Positions 13,401-22,454 of a stretch of DNA of 64,000 nucleotides are shown one piece after another (the first letter of the stretch is position 1; every line of letters starts with the position of its first letter). A program made the translations under genes and the position numbers. The notes below the pieces were generated by a model. It did no database searches. It was not told where the DNA came from and saw only the letters and a program-made list of their open reading frames with translations. The DNA is taken from NCBI RefSeq assembly GCF_014202315.1, contig NZ_JACHGN010000038.1, positions 1 through 64,000 of the forward strand, given 5' to 3'. The stretch comes from Thermocatellispora tengchongensis (GTDB lineage: Bacteria; Actinomycetota; Actinomycetes; Streptosporangiales; Streptosporangiaceae).

Positions 13401-14922
13401 GGTGGAGACCCGCTCCGCGCCGGGCGAGGGCGCGTACGCGGGCGTGCTGTCGCTGCTGGCGCTCGACGAGTCCCCGCACCCGCGGCACCCCGGGCTCACC
13501 CGGGGGCTGGCCGCCACGCTCGACCTGGCCCGCACCGCGCGCGGCCCGCTGTGGCTGGCCACCCGGCAGGCCGTCGCCGCCGCACCGGCCGACCCGGTGC
13601 CCGAGCCCGCCCGCGCCCGGATCTGGGGCCTGGGCCGCAGCCTGGCCCTGGAGCGCCCGCAGGAGTGGGGCGGCCTGATCGACCTGCCCGGCCGGCTCGA
13701 CGCGTCCGCGCGGGAGAACCTGGCCCGCGCGCTGGCCGCGTCACACGGCGGGGAAGAGAGCGGTGCCGAAGACAGTGCCGAAGACGGTGCCGAGGACAGT
13801 GCCGAGGACAGTGCCGAAGACGGTGCCGAAGACCAGGTGGCCGTACGCGCCGGGGGCCTGCTCGCCGCCCGCCTGGTCCGCGCCGCCGACCTGGCCCCGA
13901 CCTGGAGCCCGGCCGGCACCGTGCTGGTCACCGGCGGGCCCGAGCCGTACGGGGCGCGGCTCGCGCGCTGGCTGGCCCGCAACGGCGCCGAGCACGTCGT
14001 GCTGGCCGCCCCCGAGCCGGTCCCCTCGCCCGGCGAGGGGATCACGGTCGCGGTGGCCGATCCGGGCGACCGGGACGCCCTGGCCGCGCTGCTGGCCGAG
14101 CACCGGCCCGCGACCGTCGTGCACGCCGCCGACCACCTGGAGGAGAGCACCCTGGACGGGCTCACCCTCGACCGGCTGGAGCGCGTGCTGATCGGCAACG
14201 CCGGCGCGGCCCGCGCGCTGCACGAGGCGACGCTCGCGGCGGGCGTGGTGCCGGCCGCGTTCGTGCTGTTCTCCTCGATCGCGGCGACGTTCGGCGGCGT
14301 CGGCCAGGCCGCGTACGCCGCCGCGGGCGCCGAGCTGGACGCGCTCGCCGCCCACCGCCGCGGCCTCGGCCTGCCCGCCCTGTCGGTGGCGTGGGGGCCG
14401 TGGGCCGAGGAGGAGGCCCGGCCCGGCGAGCCGGCCCGGGGAGGGCGGCTTGCCGCGCGCGGGGTGGGCGCGCTGCCGCCCGCGCGGGCCCTGGACGCGC
14501 TCCGGCGCGACCTGCACGGCGACGCGGGCGCGGTGGTCGTCGCCGATCTCGACTGGGGCCGCTTCGCCCCCGCCTACGCCGGCGAGCGCGAGCGCCCCCT
14601 GATCGCCGACCTGCCCGAGGCCCGCCCGTCCGGCGGGGAGGAGCCCGCCGGGCCGGAGCGGCCGTCGAGCGCGCCCGGGGACCTGCTCGGCCTGGTACGC
14701 GGCCACGCCGCCGCCGTGCTCGGCCACCGGGCCGCCACCGAGATCCACCCCGACCGGCGCTTCACCGACGCCGGCTTCGACTCCCTCACCGCCGTGGAGC
14801 TGCGCAACCGGCTCGGCCGCGCCACCGGCCGCCGCCTCCCGGCCACCGTCGCGTTCGACCATCCCACCCCCCGCCAGCTCGCCCGGCACCTGGGAGAGGC
14901 ACCGAAGGAGCCACAACGATGA
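10480..14922 (+). CDS. Single-module type I polyketide synthase with decayed KR; likely last module
   Basis: A 1480-residue protein. It starts at GTG 10480, behind GGAAGGA at 10464-10470 and 7 nt after the preceding PKS stop. The N-terminus ([20 protein letters not shown]) is a coiled-coil docking helix, expected to pair with the docking tail of the upstream PKS. Then come KS (Cys codon 11119, [14 protein letters not shown]), AT (GHSQGE, Ser 12466; YAAH at 12757, a variant of the methylmalonyl YASH motif, so substrate uncertain), a KR-like region and ACP (Ser 14782). The KR is almost certainly dead: its NADPH loop reads GGPEPYG, the usual Lys is replaced in IGNAGAA, and the Asn four residues after Tyr 14314 is Gly. 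Six 12-bp repeats add an acidic insertion. The module should leave a beta-keto group. The protein ends about 40 residues after the ACP serine with no thioesterase and no docking tail, so release must need another enzyme. Confidence 0.95.
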   Translation: MTADAPQTPSTEDKLRDYLRRATLELHETRRRLREAGERHREPIAVVAASCRYPGGVRSPEDLWDLVAREVDAIGPFPADRGWDLDALHHPDPGHPGTTYVTRGGFLEGAGDFDAAFFGISPREALAMDPQQRLLLEVSWELLERARLDPESLRGTPTGVFVGTGNQDYAALLDPAPEELEGFLLTGVAASVLSGRLAYTMGWEGPAITVDTACSSSLVALHLAVQALRGRECDLAVAGGVTVLATPAGFVEFSRQRGLSPDGRCRSFAAAADGTGWSEGVGLLLLERLSDARRNGHEVLALVRGTAVNQDGASNGLTAPSGPAQERVIRAALAAAALSPSQVDAVEAHGTATPLGDPIEARALLATYGRERDRPLWLGSIKSNIGHSAAAAGVAGVIKMIQAMRHGVLPRTLHVDEPTPRVDWSSGRVSLLTEPRPWPDTGEPRRAGVSAFGVSGTNAHVILEAAPQPDDVHEVPAPAPVVTTSLVPWVVSARSEEALRAQAARLRPYAAEHDVRRVAWSLATTRAALEHRAVVLGQEAADFAKGLEALAADGAAANLVRGAAPPGGAQVAFVFSGQGGQWPGMGAELLRSSAAFAEEIERCAAALAPYVDWSLADVLRGEPGAPGLDRDEVAQPVLWAMMVALSRLWREAGVVPEAVAGHSQGEIAAATVAGALSLDDGARVVALRSRLLAAARGRGGLVAVSLPAQEAERRFGDRVTVAAETGPSYTTVAGEHAALEEVLAECEAAGVRARRVQAGYAAHSAYVEPVRAELAAALADLTPAPARIPFYSSVTGGPLDGRELDGAYWGRNLRERVRFADAVRALLADGHTLFVEPGPHPVLAAGVAETAEDAGSPAAVVATLRRDAAGAGRFLGALAEAYAHGAPVAWRSVLAPARPLDLPTYPFRPRRFWAVPRRTGDSGSLRYRVMWRPVAGTRTAPELSGTWQVLVPEGHERDELVADVVAALTAHGAKVETRSAPGEGAYAGVLSLLALDESPHPRHPGLTRGLAATLDLARTARGPLWLATRQAVAAAPADPVPEPARARIWGLGRSLALERPQEWGGLIDLPGRLDASARENLARALAASHGGEESGAEDSAEDGAEDSAEDSAEDGAEDQVAVRAGGLLAARLVRAADLAPTWSPAGTVLVTGGPEPYGARLARWLARNGAEHVVLAAPEPVPSPGEGITVAVADPGDRDALAALLAEHRPATVVHAADHLEESTLDGLTLDRLERVLIGNAGAARALHEATLAAGVVPAAFVLFSSIAATFGGVGQAAYAAAGAELDALAAHRRGLGLPALSVAWGPWAEEEARPGEPARGGRLAARGVGALPPARALDALRRDLHGDAGAVVVADLDWGRFAPAYAGERERPLIADLPEARPSGGEEPAGPERPSSAPGDLLGLVRGHAAAVLGHRAATEIHPDRRFTDAGFDSLTAVELRNRLGRATGRRLPATVAFDHPTPRQLARHLGEAPKEPQR
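13762..13833 (+). repeat. Six tandem 12-bp repeats coding an acidic (G/S)AED tract in the PKS
   Basis: Six in-frame copies of GRTGCCGARGAC-like 12-mers encode [24 protein letters not shown]. They lie in a loop between the structural and catalytic halves of the degenerate KR. The period is a multiple of three, so copy-number changes keep the frame. Confidence 0.93.
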
Positions 14923-16385
14923 ACCACCGGAGCAAGGTCCTGATCGTGGGCGCCGGCCCTTGCGGGCTGATGACGGCCTGCGAGCTGCGGCGCCGCGGCG
15001 TGGAGGCCGACATCCTGGACGCCGCCGAGGAGCCGGGCGCGGGCTCGCGGGCGATCCTGCTGTGGCCGCCGTCGCTGGAGATCTACCGCGACATCGGCAT
15101 CCTGGAGGAGGCCGCCAAGCGCGGCGTGCGGATCAAGGCGCTCAGCTACCACGTCGGCTCCGGCCCGCTGCGGCTGCCGCTGGCGCCGATGATGTCCCCG
15201 CTGATCCTCCCGCAGGAGGACACCGTCGAGCTGCTCCACGACGAGCTGCGCCGCCTCGGCGGCGAGGTCATGCGCGGCCTGGAGGTGACCGGCCTGGAGC
15301 AGGACGCCGCCAAGGTGACCGTCACCGCGCGCCGCGCCGGCGGCGAGGTGGTCACGCTGGAGGCCGAGTGGCTGGTCGGGGCCGACGGCTTCCGCAGCAC
15401 GGTCCGCGACAAGATCGGCTCCGCGTTCACCGGCGCGCCGCTGCCGATCACCTTCCTGCTCGCCGAGGGCCACCTGGAGGGCGACTACGACGCCGAGGCG
15501 GTCAACTACTACCTCGGCCGCACCGGCGTGGTCCTGGTGGCCCCGCTGCCCGGCGGCCGGGTGCGCGTCTCCGGCGCCCTGCCCGACGGCGCCGCGATCG
15601 ACGAGGGGACCGCGCAGCGCCTCCTGGACGAGCGCGGCCCCGGCGGGCTCCGCATCACCGGCCTGACCATGAACACCACCTTCACCAGCCACGAGCGCAT
15701 CGCCTCCCCGCTGCGCTCGGGCCGCTGCTTCCTGGTCGGCGACGCGGCGCACGTGCACTCCGTGGTCGGCGGGCAGGGCCTCAACCTGGGCTTCGGCGAC
15801 GCCCGCAACCTGGCCTGGAAGCTGGCCGGGGTGATCAACGGCCGGTACGCCCCGCGCGTGCTGGACAGCTACGACCCCGAGCGGCGCGCCGCCGCCGAGC
15901 AGACCGTGCAGGCCACCGGACGCATGGCCCGACAGGCCGTGCTCAGCCCGTTCGCCAACCGGGTGCGCAACGCGCTGATGACCCTGGGCCACCGCTCCGG
16001 CGCGCTGGGCCGCAGGCTCCCGCCGCTGCTGTCCGGCTGGCTGATCCGCTACCCGGACGCGCTGATCCCCGCCCCGGGCAGGGTCCCGCGCGGCCTGCCC
16101 CGGCCCGGCGCCCGCTCGCCCCGCTGGACCCTGGAGCCCGACGACGACCGGTTCCAGCTCGTCACCGCCGGCACGCGGGGCGGCGCCGCGGACGAGCAGG
16201 GGACCGCGCTCGCCGGGCGCCTGCACGACCTGCTCCTCCACCGGCACCGGGACGGCGGAGGCGAGGGGTTCGTGCTGCTGCGCCCCGACGGCTACGTGGC
16301 CGCCGCCGGGCGCCCCGCCGACCTGGGGCCCGTCGCCACCGCCCTGGAACACCTCGCACCGCAGAGCACGAAGGAACACTCATGA
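14919..16385 (+). CDS. FAD-dependent aromatic-hydroxylase-type monooxygenase
   Basis: A 488-residue class A flavoprotein monooxygenase of the p-hydroxybenzoate hydroxylase fold, resembling polyketide tailoring hydroxylases. Visible motifs are the N-terminal Rossmann loop VGAGPCG, the central DG motif ([12 protein letters not shown]) and the GD motif ([19 protein letters not shown]) contacting FAD. The C-terminus, with [10 protein letters not shown], looks like a shortened thioredoxin-like domain of this subfamily. The ATG overlaps the PKS stop (ATGA), and its own stop overlaps the P450 start, so it is translationally coupled into the PKS operon. It probably oxygenates the released or ACP-bound polyketide using NAD(P)H and O2. 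A Baeyer-Villiger or ring-opening role is possible but cannot be read from sequence. Confidence 0.9.
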   Translation: MNHRSKVLIVGAGPCGLMTACELRRRGVEADILDAAEEPGAGSRAILLWPPSLEIYRDIGILEEAAKRGVRIKALSYHVGSGPLRLPLAPMMSPLILPQEDTVELLHDELRRLGGEVMRGLEVTGLEQDAAKVTVTARRAGGEVVTLEAEWLVGADGFRSTVRDKIGSAFTGAPLPITFLLAEGHLEGDYDAEAVNYYLGRTGVVLVAPLPGGRVRVSGALPDGAAIDEGTAQRLLDERGPGGLRITGLTMNTTFTSHERIASPLRSGRCFLVGDAAHVHSVVGGQGLNLGFGDARNLAWKLAGVINGRYAPRVLDSYDPERRAAAEQTVQATGRMARQAVLSPFANRVRNALMTLGHRSGALGRRLPPLLSGWLIRYPDALIPAPGRVPRGLPRPGARSPRWTLEPDDDRFQLVTAGTRGGAADEQGTALAGRLHDLLLHRHRDGGGEGFVLLRPDGYVAAAGRPADLGPVATALEHLAPQSTKEHS

Positions 16386-18898
16386 CCGAACCGCAGCTTC
16401 CCCCCGTACTGGACGGCTTCGACCTGTCCGACCAGAGCCGCTTCGCCGACGGGTTCCCGCACCACGTCTTCGCCCGGCTGCGCCGGGAGGCGCCGGTGTT
16501 CTTCCACCCGGCGGCCAGCACGGCCGACGGCGAGGGCTTCTGGGTGCTCAGCCGCTACGAGGACATCAAGGCCGCCGCGGCCGACCCGGCCTTCTCCTCC
16601 CAGGGCGGCGGCGGGCGCGTGGGCGGCGGCACCCACATCGACGACCTGGCCCCCGGCGTGCACGCCGGGACCATGCTGAACATGATGGACGACCCCCGCC
16701 ACCAGGCGATCCGCGACGCCGTGAGCCCGTCGGTGGACGCCGCGGCGCTGGCCGCGATGGAACCCGAGCTGCGCGCCATCGCCGAGGACCTGGTGGCGCG
16801 GGCGGTCGAGGGCGGCGAGGGCGACCTGATGGTGGACGTCGCCGGGCCGTTCGCGATCACGGCCGCGCTGCTGCTGCTCGGCGTCCCCCGGCGCGACTGG
16901 CCGCCGCTGCGCGCCTGGGCCGACGTCAGCATGGGCTTCGACGACCGCGAGGCGGGCGTGGACACCGAGCGGTCGCAGATGGCGCGCGTGGCGCTGTACC
17001 AGTACGGCACCGGCGCGCTCAAGGCGCGGGCCGCCGACCCCGGCCGCGACCTGCTCTCCCTGGTCGCGCGGGCCGAACTGCCCGACGGCGAGCGGCCGAT
17101 GTCGGCGTACGAGCGGGAGGTGTTCTTCAACCTGATCCTCGGCGCGGGCTCCGAACCGCCGCGCAACGCCATCGCGCACGGCCTGCTGGCCCTGGCCGAG
17201 CACCCCGAGCAGTGGAAGGCGCTGCGCGAGGACCGCTCGCTGGTCCCCGGCGCGGTCGAGGAGATGCTGCGCTGGTCCTCGCCGACCCCCTACAACCGGC
17301 GCACCGCCACCCGGGACGTGGAGCTGGGCGGCACGCTGATCAGGGCGGGGGAGAAGGTCACCTTCTGGTGGGCCTCGGCCAATCGCGACGAGAGCGTCTT
17401 CGCCGACCCGGACGTCTTCGACATCCGCCGCGACCCCAACCCGCACCTCGCCTTCGGCTTCGGCGCGCACGGCTGCATGGGCGAGCGGATGGGCCGCCTG
17501 GAGCTGCGGCTGGTGCTGGAGGCGCTGCTGGACCGGGTCGGCGAGCTGCGCCCGGCCGGGCCGGTGCGGTGGGCGCGCAGCAACAAGCACACCGTCATCC
17601 TTAACCTGCCGATGACCTACGCCGACGCCACCCCGGTCCCCGCGCCCGCCCGGCCCGAGGAGCCGCCCTCGGCCCTCCCGGCCAACCCGGGCCTGTACGT
17701 CATCACCCAGCTCCTGCCGTTCAACCCGTTCGACCCGGCCTTCCGCGCCGACCCGTACCCCGTGTACCGGAAGATCGCCGAGGCCGGGCCGGTCACCCGC
17801 ACCCCCGGCGGCACCGTCGTGGTCACCGGGCACCGCGAGGTGTCGGCCGCGCTGCGCGACCCGCTGATCGGCTGGGGCGACGGGCAGTCGGTGGCCGAGC
17901 ACTTCGGCCGCGACCCCGAGGGCAGGCCGGTGCGGCAGTTCATCTTCATGGACCCGCCGGACCACACCCGCATCCGCTCCCTGGTGAGCAAGGCGTTCAC
18001 CGCGCGCGCCATCGAGCGGCTGCGCCCCCGCGCGGCCGAGATCACCTCCCGGCTGCTGGCCGCCGCCGGAACCTCCTTCGACCTGATGGACGCCGTCGCC
18101 CACCCGCTGCCCGCGCTGCTGCTGGGCGAGCTGATGGGCGTGCCGGAGGACAACCTGGACCGCTTCCGCGCCTGGTCGGCGGCCATCGGCCGGGGCCTGG
18201 ACCCCGACTTCGTGCTGACCAGGGAGCAGGTCGCCCAGCGCCAGGGCGCGCGCGAGCAGTTCAACCAGTACTTCGCCGAGCTGGCCGCGCGGCGCCGGGC
18301 CGAGCCCGCCGAGGACCTCATGAGCGCGCTCGTCGCCGCCGAGCAGGAGGGCGACCGGCTCACCGAGACCGAGCTGGTCACCACCTGCACCCTCCTCGTC
18401 TCGGCGGGGTACGCGCTGACCGTGCACCTGATCGGCAACGGCGTGCTCGCGCTGCTGCGCGAGCCCGGTCAGCTCGCCTGGCTGCGCGCCAACCCCGACC
18501 GGCTCGGGGGCGCGGTGGAGGAGCTGCTGCGCTACGACGCCCCGGCCCAGGTGATCTCGCGCGTGGTGCTCGCCGACACCGAGATCGGCGGCGTCCCGGT
18601 ACGCGCGGGGGAGTCGCTGCTGCTGATCCTCGGCGCGGCCAACCGCGACCCGGCCGTGTACGACGAGCCCGACCGGCTCGACCTGGCCCGGCAGTCCGGC
18701 GGGCGCAACCTCGGCTTCGGGCACGGCATCCACTTCTGCCTGGGCGCCCCGCTGGCCCGGCTCGCGGTGCAGGCGGCGCTGACCGAGCTGATCCCGCTGG
18801 ACCTGGAGATCGCCGAGCCCGGTCCCCGGCACACCGAGGGCATGGTCATCCGCGGGCTGGCCTCCCTGCCCGTCACCGTGCGCGGGCGGGCCGGGTGA
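16382..18898 (+). CDS. Tandem cytochrome P450-P450 fusion
   Basis: One uninterrupted 838-residue frame contains two complete P450 domains. Domain 1 (about residues 1-405) has the K-helix ExxR (EEMLR) and heme loop FGFGAHGCMG with Cys365. Domain 2 (about 430-838) has EELLR and FGHGIHFCLG with Cys786. A Pro/Ala-rich linker joins them, and I see no internal stop or ribosome site suggesting two genes. Both I-helices are atypical. Domain 1 reads AGSEPP (255-260), keeping the acid but with Pro where the oxygen-activating Thr normally sits. Domain 2 reads AGYALT (675-680), losing both acid and Thr. No redox-partner domain is fused, so ferredoxin and reductase must come from elsewhere. The start ATG overlaps the monooxygenase stop; the stop overlaps the thioesterase GTG. 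Likely successive oxidations of the polyketide; one domain may be non-hydroxylating. Confidence 0.93.
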   Translation: MTEPQLPPVLDGFDLSDQSRFADGFPHHVFARLRREAPVFFHPAASTADGEGFWVLSRYEDIKAAAADPAFSSQGGGGRVGGGTHIDDLAPGVHAGTMLNMMDDPRHQAIRDAVSPSVDAAALAAMEPELRAIAEDLVARAVEGGEGDLMVDVAGPFAITAALLLLGVPRRDWPPLRAWADVSMGFDDREAGVDTERSQMARVALYQYGTGALKARAADPGRDLLSLVARAELPDGERPMSAYEREVFFNLILGAGSEPPRNAIAHGLLALAEHPEQWKALREDRSLVPGAVEEMLRWSSPTPYNRRTATRDVELGGTLIRAGEKVTFWWASANRDESVFADPDVFDIRRDPNPHLAFGFGAHGCMGERMGRLELRLVLEALLDRVGELRPAGPVRWARSNKHTVILNLPMTYADATPVPAPARPEEPPSALPANPGLYVITQLLPFNPFDPAFRADPYPVYRKIAEAGPVTRTPGGTVVVTGHREVSAALRDPLIGWGDGQSVAEHFGRDPEGRPVRQFIFMDPPDHTRIRSLVSKAFTARAIERLRPRAAEITSRLLAAAGTSFDLMDAVAHPLPALLLGELMGVPEDNLDRFRAWSAAIGRGLDPDFVLTREQVAQRQGAREQFNQYFAELAARRRAEPAEDLMSALVAAEQEGDRLTETELVTTCTLLVSAGYALTVHLIGNGVLALLREPGQLAWLRANPDRLGGAVEELLRYDAPAQVISRVVLADTEIGGVPVRAGESLLLILGAANRDPAVYDEPDRLDLARQSGGRNLGFGHGIHFCLGAPLARLAVQAALTELIPLDLEIAEPGPRHTEGMVIRGLASLPVTVRGRAG

Positions 18899-19632
18899 GC
18901 GCCGCGGACCCCGGCCTCTGGCTGCGCCGCTTCCACGCCGGCGACGGGCCGCGGCTGGTGCTGTTCCCGCACGCGGGCGGTTCGGCCAGCTACTTCCACG
19001 GCCTGTCCGGGCTGCTGGTGCCCGCGCTGGACGTGCTCGCCGTGCAGTACCCGGGCCGCCAGGACCGGCGCGCCGAGCCGGCCGTCCAGGACATCCGGGA
19101 GCTGGCCGGCGGCATCGCCGAGGTGCTGGCGGCCGAGCCGGACGCGGGACCGTACGCGCTGTTCGGGCACAGCATGGGCGCGAGCGTGGCCTTCGAGGTG
19201 GCGCTGCGGCTGGAGCGGGAGGGCGTCCAGGTGAGCCGGCTGTTCGCCTCCGGCCGCCCCGCGCCCGGCCGGCGCCGCGACGACCTGCCGGACGGGAACG
19301 ACGACGCGGCCCTGCTCGCCGAGCTGCGCGGGCTGAGCGGGACCGACGCCCGCATCCTCGACGACCCGGACGTGGTGGAGATGATCCTGCCGGCGCTGCG
19401 GGCGGACTACCGGGCCATCGACGCCTACGAGTGGCGGCCGGGCGACGTGCTCGCCTGCCCGGTCACCGCCATGGTGGGCGACGACGACCCGCGCGTGGCC
19501 GAGGACGACGCCCGCGCCTGGGCCGGGTACACCACGGGCCCCTTCGAGCTGCTCCGCTTCCCCGGCGGCCACTTCTACCTCGGCGAGCGCCGAGAGGAGG
19601 TGGCCAAGATCGTCGCCGCCCGCCTGACCTGA
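18895..19632 (+). CDS. Type II thioesterase of the PKS operon
   Basis: A 245-residue alpha/beta hydrolase of the external (type II) thioesterase family, which removes stalled or mis-primed acyl groups from carrier proteins. The nucleophile elbow is GHSMG with Ser93, and the catalytic His is His226 in GGHFYLG. The opening FPHAGGSASYF is typical of the family. The GTG start overlaps the P450 stop (GTGA), so it closes the coupled operon. The final PKS has no integrated thioesterase, so a direct release role for this protein is conceivable but unproven. Confidence 0.92.
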   Translation: MSAADPGLWLRRFHAGDGPRLVLFPHAGGSASYFHGLSGLLVPALDVLAVQYPGRQDRRAEPAVQDIRELAGGIAEVLAAEPDAGPYALFGHSMGASVAFEVALRLEREGVQVSRLFASGRPAPGRRRDDLPDGNDDAALLAELRGLSGTDARILDDPDVVEMILPALRADYRAIDAYEWRPGDVLACPVTAMVGDDDPRVAEDDARAWAGYTTGPFELLRFPGGHFYLGERREEVAKIVAARLT

Positions 19633-19650
19633 CCCGTGCGACCCGTGCGT

Positions 19651-19683
19651 CCCGTGCCGGCCTGTGCTCCGGGCCGGCACGGG
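19651..19683 (+). terminator. Hairpin ending the PKS operon
   Basis: A perfect 12-bp stem (CCCGTGCCGGCC pairing with GGCCGGCACGGG) starts 18 nt after the thioesterase stop. There is no U-tract, which is common for terminators in very GC-rich actinomycetes. Confidence 0.75.
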
Positions 19684-20080
19684 AGGCCGGTAGCTGAAGG
19701 TGGTCGCGCCTTCGTCACCGAACCGCCACACAGGCCCCGTGCCGACTACCTCGGGCCCTTGATCAGGGCGGTGCGGTCAGGCCGCAGGCGTCGAAGCAGA
19801 CGAGGCAGAGGCGAGGGAGACGGGGGCAGGAGTCGCCCGGGGCGGCGTAGCGCTCCAGCGGCTCCGCCGGCGATGAGGGACGCCGCCGTGACCCTCTCGG
19901 AATGCGATGTCAGCCTGCTGATCTACTTTGTAAAGGCGCCCGCCTGTGTCATGCCAAGGACAACGGGCACGATGGGGGTTTCGGCAGTGTGGCCGTGTCG
20001 GTGTGGTGTGGCCGGCGCGACGGGAGTTTACTGTCGAAGTCGTCGGCTGGTTTGGGCGCGAGTCAACGGAGGTGTGCCCG
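19684..20080. other. Intergenic region with no recognised gene
   Basis: About 400 bp between the PKS-operon hairpin and the P450 start. Short frames exist on both strands, but none has a ribosome site plus recognisable protein sequence. The promoter of the P450/ferredoxin pair should lie here. GGAGG at 20068-20072 is its ribosome-binding site. Confidence 0.6.
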
Positions 20081-21277
20081 GTGAGCGAGGCTCCGGTGCT
20101 GCCGCTGCATATGCGGCGTGATGGGTTCGACCCGGTTCCTGAGCTGTCGGCGCTGCGTGAGGGCGAGGGCGTCAGGCGGGTGACCACGCCGCTGGGGCTG
20201 GAGGCCTGGCTGGTGACGCGGTTCGCCGATGTGCGGGAGGTGCTCGGCGATTCGGAGCGCTTCAGCAACGTGCTGCATCGTGCGGTGCGGGTGCCGGGGA
20301 TGGAGGGGTACACCGAGGAGGAGCTGGCGCGGTTGCGGGCGGGGAACATGCTCGCGTGCGACCCGCCGGAGCACACCCGGTTGCGGCGGATGCTGACGCC
20401 GGAGTTCACGGTCCGGCGTATGCGGGCGCTGGAGCCGCGGGTGCGGCGGATCGTCGCCGATCATCTGGACGCCATGGAGCGTGGTGGTCCTCCGGCGGAT
20501 CTGGTGTCGGCGTTCGCGTTGCCGGTTCCGTCGCTGGTGATCTGTGAGCTGCTGGGAGTGCCGCACACCGATCGTGGTGACTTCCAGCGGCGTACGTCCA
20601 GGATGCTGGATCTGTCGTTGTCGTTTCAGGAGCGGACGCAGGCGCAGCGGGAGTCGCGGGAGTACATGGCGGGGCTGGTGGCGCGTGCGGCGGCCGATCC
20701 GGGTGATGATCTGCTGGGCATGCTGGTGCGGGAGCATGGCGATGACCTGAGCGCGGACGAGCTGGCGGGGATCGGGTCGCTGTTGTTGCTGGCCGGGCAT
20801 GAGACGACGGCGAACATGCTGGCTTTGGGGACGTTGGCGTTGCTGCGTCATCCGGTGCAGATGGCGTTGCTGCGCAAGGAGCCGGAGCGGATCGAGGCCG
20901 CGGTGGAGGAGTTGCTGCGGTGGCTGAGCATCGTGCACTCGGGAGCATTCAAGGTTACGACGACGGATGTGGAGATCGCGGGTGTGCGTATCCCGGAGGG
21001 GGAGGCGGTGGTGTGCGTGCTGCCGGCGGCCAACCGTGATCCTGGTCTTGTGCCCGATCCGGATCGGCTGGACATCACGCGTGGCGGTCTGGGGCATGTC
21101 GCTTTCGGTCATGGGGTGCATCACTGTCTGGGTGCGCCGTTGGCGCGGATGGAGTTGCGCATCGCCTTCCCGGCGTTGCTGGAGCGTTTTCCGGGGTTGC
21201 GTGAGACGGGCCGGGCGCCGGAGTTCCGTTCCTTCCACATCGTGTACGGCCTGAATTCGCTGGAGGTGGCGTGGTGA
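20081..21277 (+). CDS. Cytochrome P450, CYP105/CYP107-like
   Basis: A 398-residue soluble bacterial P450. The start GTG 20081 has GGAGG 8 nt upstream; longer in-frame extensions lack this. The I-helix is canonical (LLLAGHETTANM, with acid and Thr present). The K-helix ExxR (EELLR) and heme loop FGHGVHHCLGAPLAR are intact, in contrast to the fused P450s of the neighbouring operon. It is coupled by a GTGA overlap to a ferredoxin that should deliver its electrons. Codons end in G and T far more often than in the adjacent PKS genes, which hints at a different history. It may tailor the polyketide or be an independent oxidase; substrate unknown. Confidence 0.93.
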   Translation: MSEAPVLPLHMRRDGFDPVPELSALREGEGVRRVTTPLGLEAWLVTRFADVREVLGDSERFSNVLHRAVRVPGMEGYTEEELARLRAGNMLACDPPEHTRLRRMLTPEFTVRRMRALEPRVRRIVADHLDAMERGGPPADLVSAFALPVPSLVICELLGVPHTDRGDFQRRTSRMLDLSLSFQERTQAQRESREYMAGLVARAAADPGDDLLGMLVREHGDDLSADELAGIGSLLLLAGHETTANMLALGTLALLRHPVQMALLRKEPERIEAAVEELLRWLSIVHSGAFKVTTTDVEIAGVRIPEGEAVVCVLPAANRDPGLVPDPDRLDITRGGLGHVAFGHGVHHCLGAPLARMELRIAFPALLERFPGLRETGRAPEFRSFHIVYGLNSLEVAW

Positions 21278-21489
21278 CGTTGAGGGTGCGCGCGGATCGT
21301 GATGTGTGCATCGGGGCGGGGATGTGTGTGCTGACGGCGGAGGAGGTTTTCGACCAGGACGATGAGGGCGTGGTGGTGGTGTTGATGCCCGAGCCCGGGG
21401 CGGGGCGTGCCGAGGCGGTGGGTCGGGCGGTGGCGGCGTGTCCGTCGGGGGCGTTGTCGCTGGAGGGGGATCAGCCGCCGGTGAGGTAG
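21274..21489 (+). CDS. 3Fe-4S ferredoxin, P450 redox partner
   Basis: A 71-residue ferredoxin. Three cluster cysteines are visible: CIGAGMC near the N-terminus and ACPSGA near the C-terminus, the spacing of P450-linked 3Fe-4S ferredoxins. GTG 21274 overlaps the P450 stop and has GGAGG 7 nt upstream at 21262-21266; GTG 21271 is possible but too close. Its last 19 bp overlap the end of the convergent amidase gene. Confidence 0.9.
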   Translation: MTLRVRADRDVCIGAGMCVLTAEEVFDQDDEGVVVVLMPEPGAGRAEAVGRAVAACPSGALSLEGDQPPVR

Positions 21490-22292
21490 GTGGTGAGGCC
21501 GGCGGTGAGCGATGTGGCGATGCGCTGGCGGAAGGCGGGGTCGGACAGTTTGCGTGCGTCGCCGGGGTTGTTCATGTTGCCGCATTCGATGAAGACGGCC
21601 GGGCGGGTGGACAGGTTGAGTCCGCCCAGGTCGGTGCGGGTGTTGAGTCCGTTGTGGCCGGTGTAGGTGGCGTAGGGCATGCCGGTGCCGTGGCGGTAGG
21701 CGGCGCGGATGGCGAGGCCGAGGCGGCGGGAGGGGGTGGTGATGGCCTCGTTGTGGCCGGGGATGGGGCCGGGCAGGATGACGTGGAAGCCGTGGCCGCC
21801 GGGGGTGGCGCCGTCGGCGTGGATCGACAGGACGGCGTCGGCGCGGGCGCGGTTGCCGATGGCGGCGCGTTCGGTGATGCAGGGGCCGACGCCGGTGTCG
21901 TCGGGCCGGGTGAGCACGACGGTGGCTCCGGCCTGGCGTAGCAGGGGGCGCATGCGGCGGGCGACGTCCCAGGTGAAGGCGTGTTCGGGGTAGCCGGCGG
22001 GGGTGCGGGTGCCGGTGGTGTTGCACGGTTTGCGGCCGGTGATGACGTCCACCTGGCGGTTGATCTCTTCGGGGTGTGCGGCGTTGCCGCCGTTGTGGCC
22101 GGGGTCGAGCACCACCACTTTGCCGGCCAGTGCCGGTGACGGCGTCGATGAGGTCGCCGATGATACCGGTGATGACACGGGCGGGGGTGGGGTCGCGGCG
22201 TCGCGGGCGGCGGAGCGGTCTGGGCCGCATCCGGTGGCGGACAGTGCCGCCGCGGCGGCGAGGAGCACCGGGCCGGCGTGTCGGGCGGACAT
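21471..22292 (-). CDS. N-acetylmuramoyl-L-alanine amidase (Amidase_3), probable lipoprotein
   Basis: A 273-residue peptidoglycan amidase that cleaves the lactyl-peptide bond. The N-terminus is a signal peptide ending in a lipobox-like SATGC, so it is probably anchored outside the membrane. A Pro/Ser/Thr-rich linker follows. The catalytic domain shows VVLDPGHNGG (Zn-binding His), LSIHADG (Zn-binding His) and FIECGNMNNPGDA (catalytic Glu), all conserved in the family. It is convergent with, and overlaps, the ferredoxin gene. Housekeeping cell-wall function is likely; I see no link to the P450s. Confidence 0.92.
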   Translation of the reverse strand: MSARHAGPVLLAAAAALSATGCGPDRSAARDAATPPPPVSSPVSSATSSTPSPALAGKVVVLDPGHNGGNAAHPEEINRQVDVITGRKPCNTTGTRTPAGYPEHAFTWDVARRMRPLLRQAGATVVLTRPDDTGVGPCITERAAIGNRARADAVLSIHADGATPGGHGFHVILPGPIPGHNEAITTPSRRLGLAIRAAYRHGTGMPYATYTGHNGLNTRTDLGGLNLSTRPAVFIECGNMNNPGDARKLSDPAFRQRIATSLTAGLTTYLTGG

Positions 22293-22454
22293 GTCCCGTA
22301 CGCTACCCGGCTCTCGCGTTCGGTCTCCGTACCCGGTGTGACCTGCGGGTTCGTGTCGCGGGGCGGATCGGTGCGGGAGTTGGTCTCCTCAGGGCGGGAT
22401 TCCTCGGTGATGATGGGGATCTGACGCCGACGCACACGGGCAGGGAGCCCCACG

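Noticed and set aside
7390-13488. Second long antisense frame (2032 codons)
   Set aside because: Same codon-bias shadow effect; it spans two real genes and their junction.
17611-17613. Internal ATG near the P450 domain boundary as a separate gene start
   Set aside because: It lies within the C-terminal strand of domain 1, lacks a ribosome site, and the frame runs through without a stop.
19763-19900. Minus-strand Cys-containing frame ending in CLVCFDACGLTAPP
   Set aside because: No start or ribosome site and no family resemblance; probably chance.
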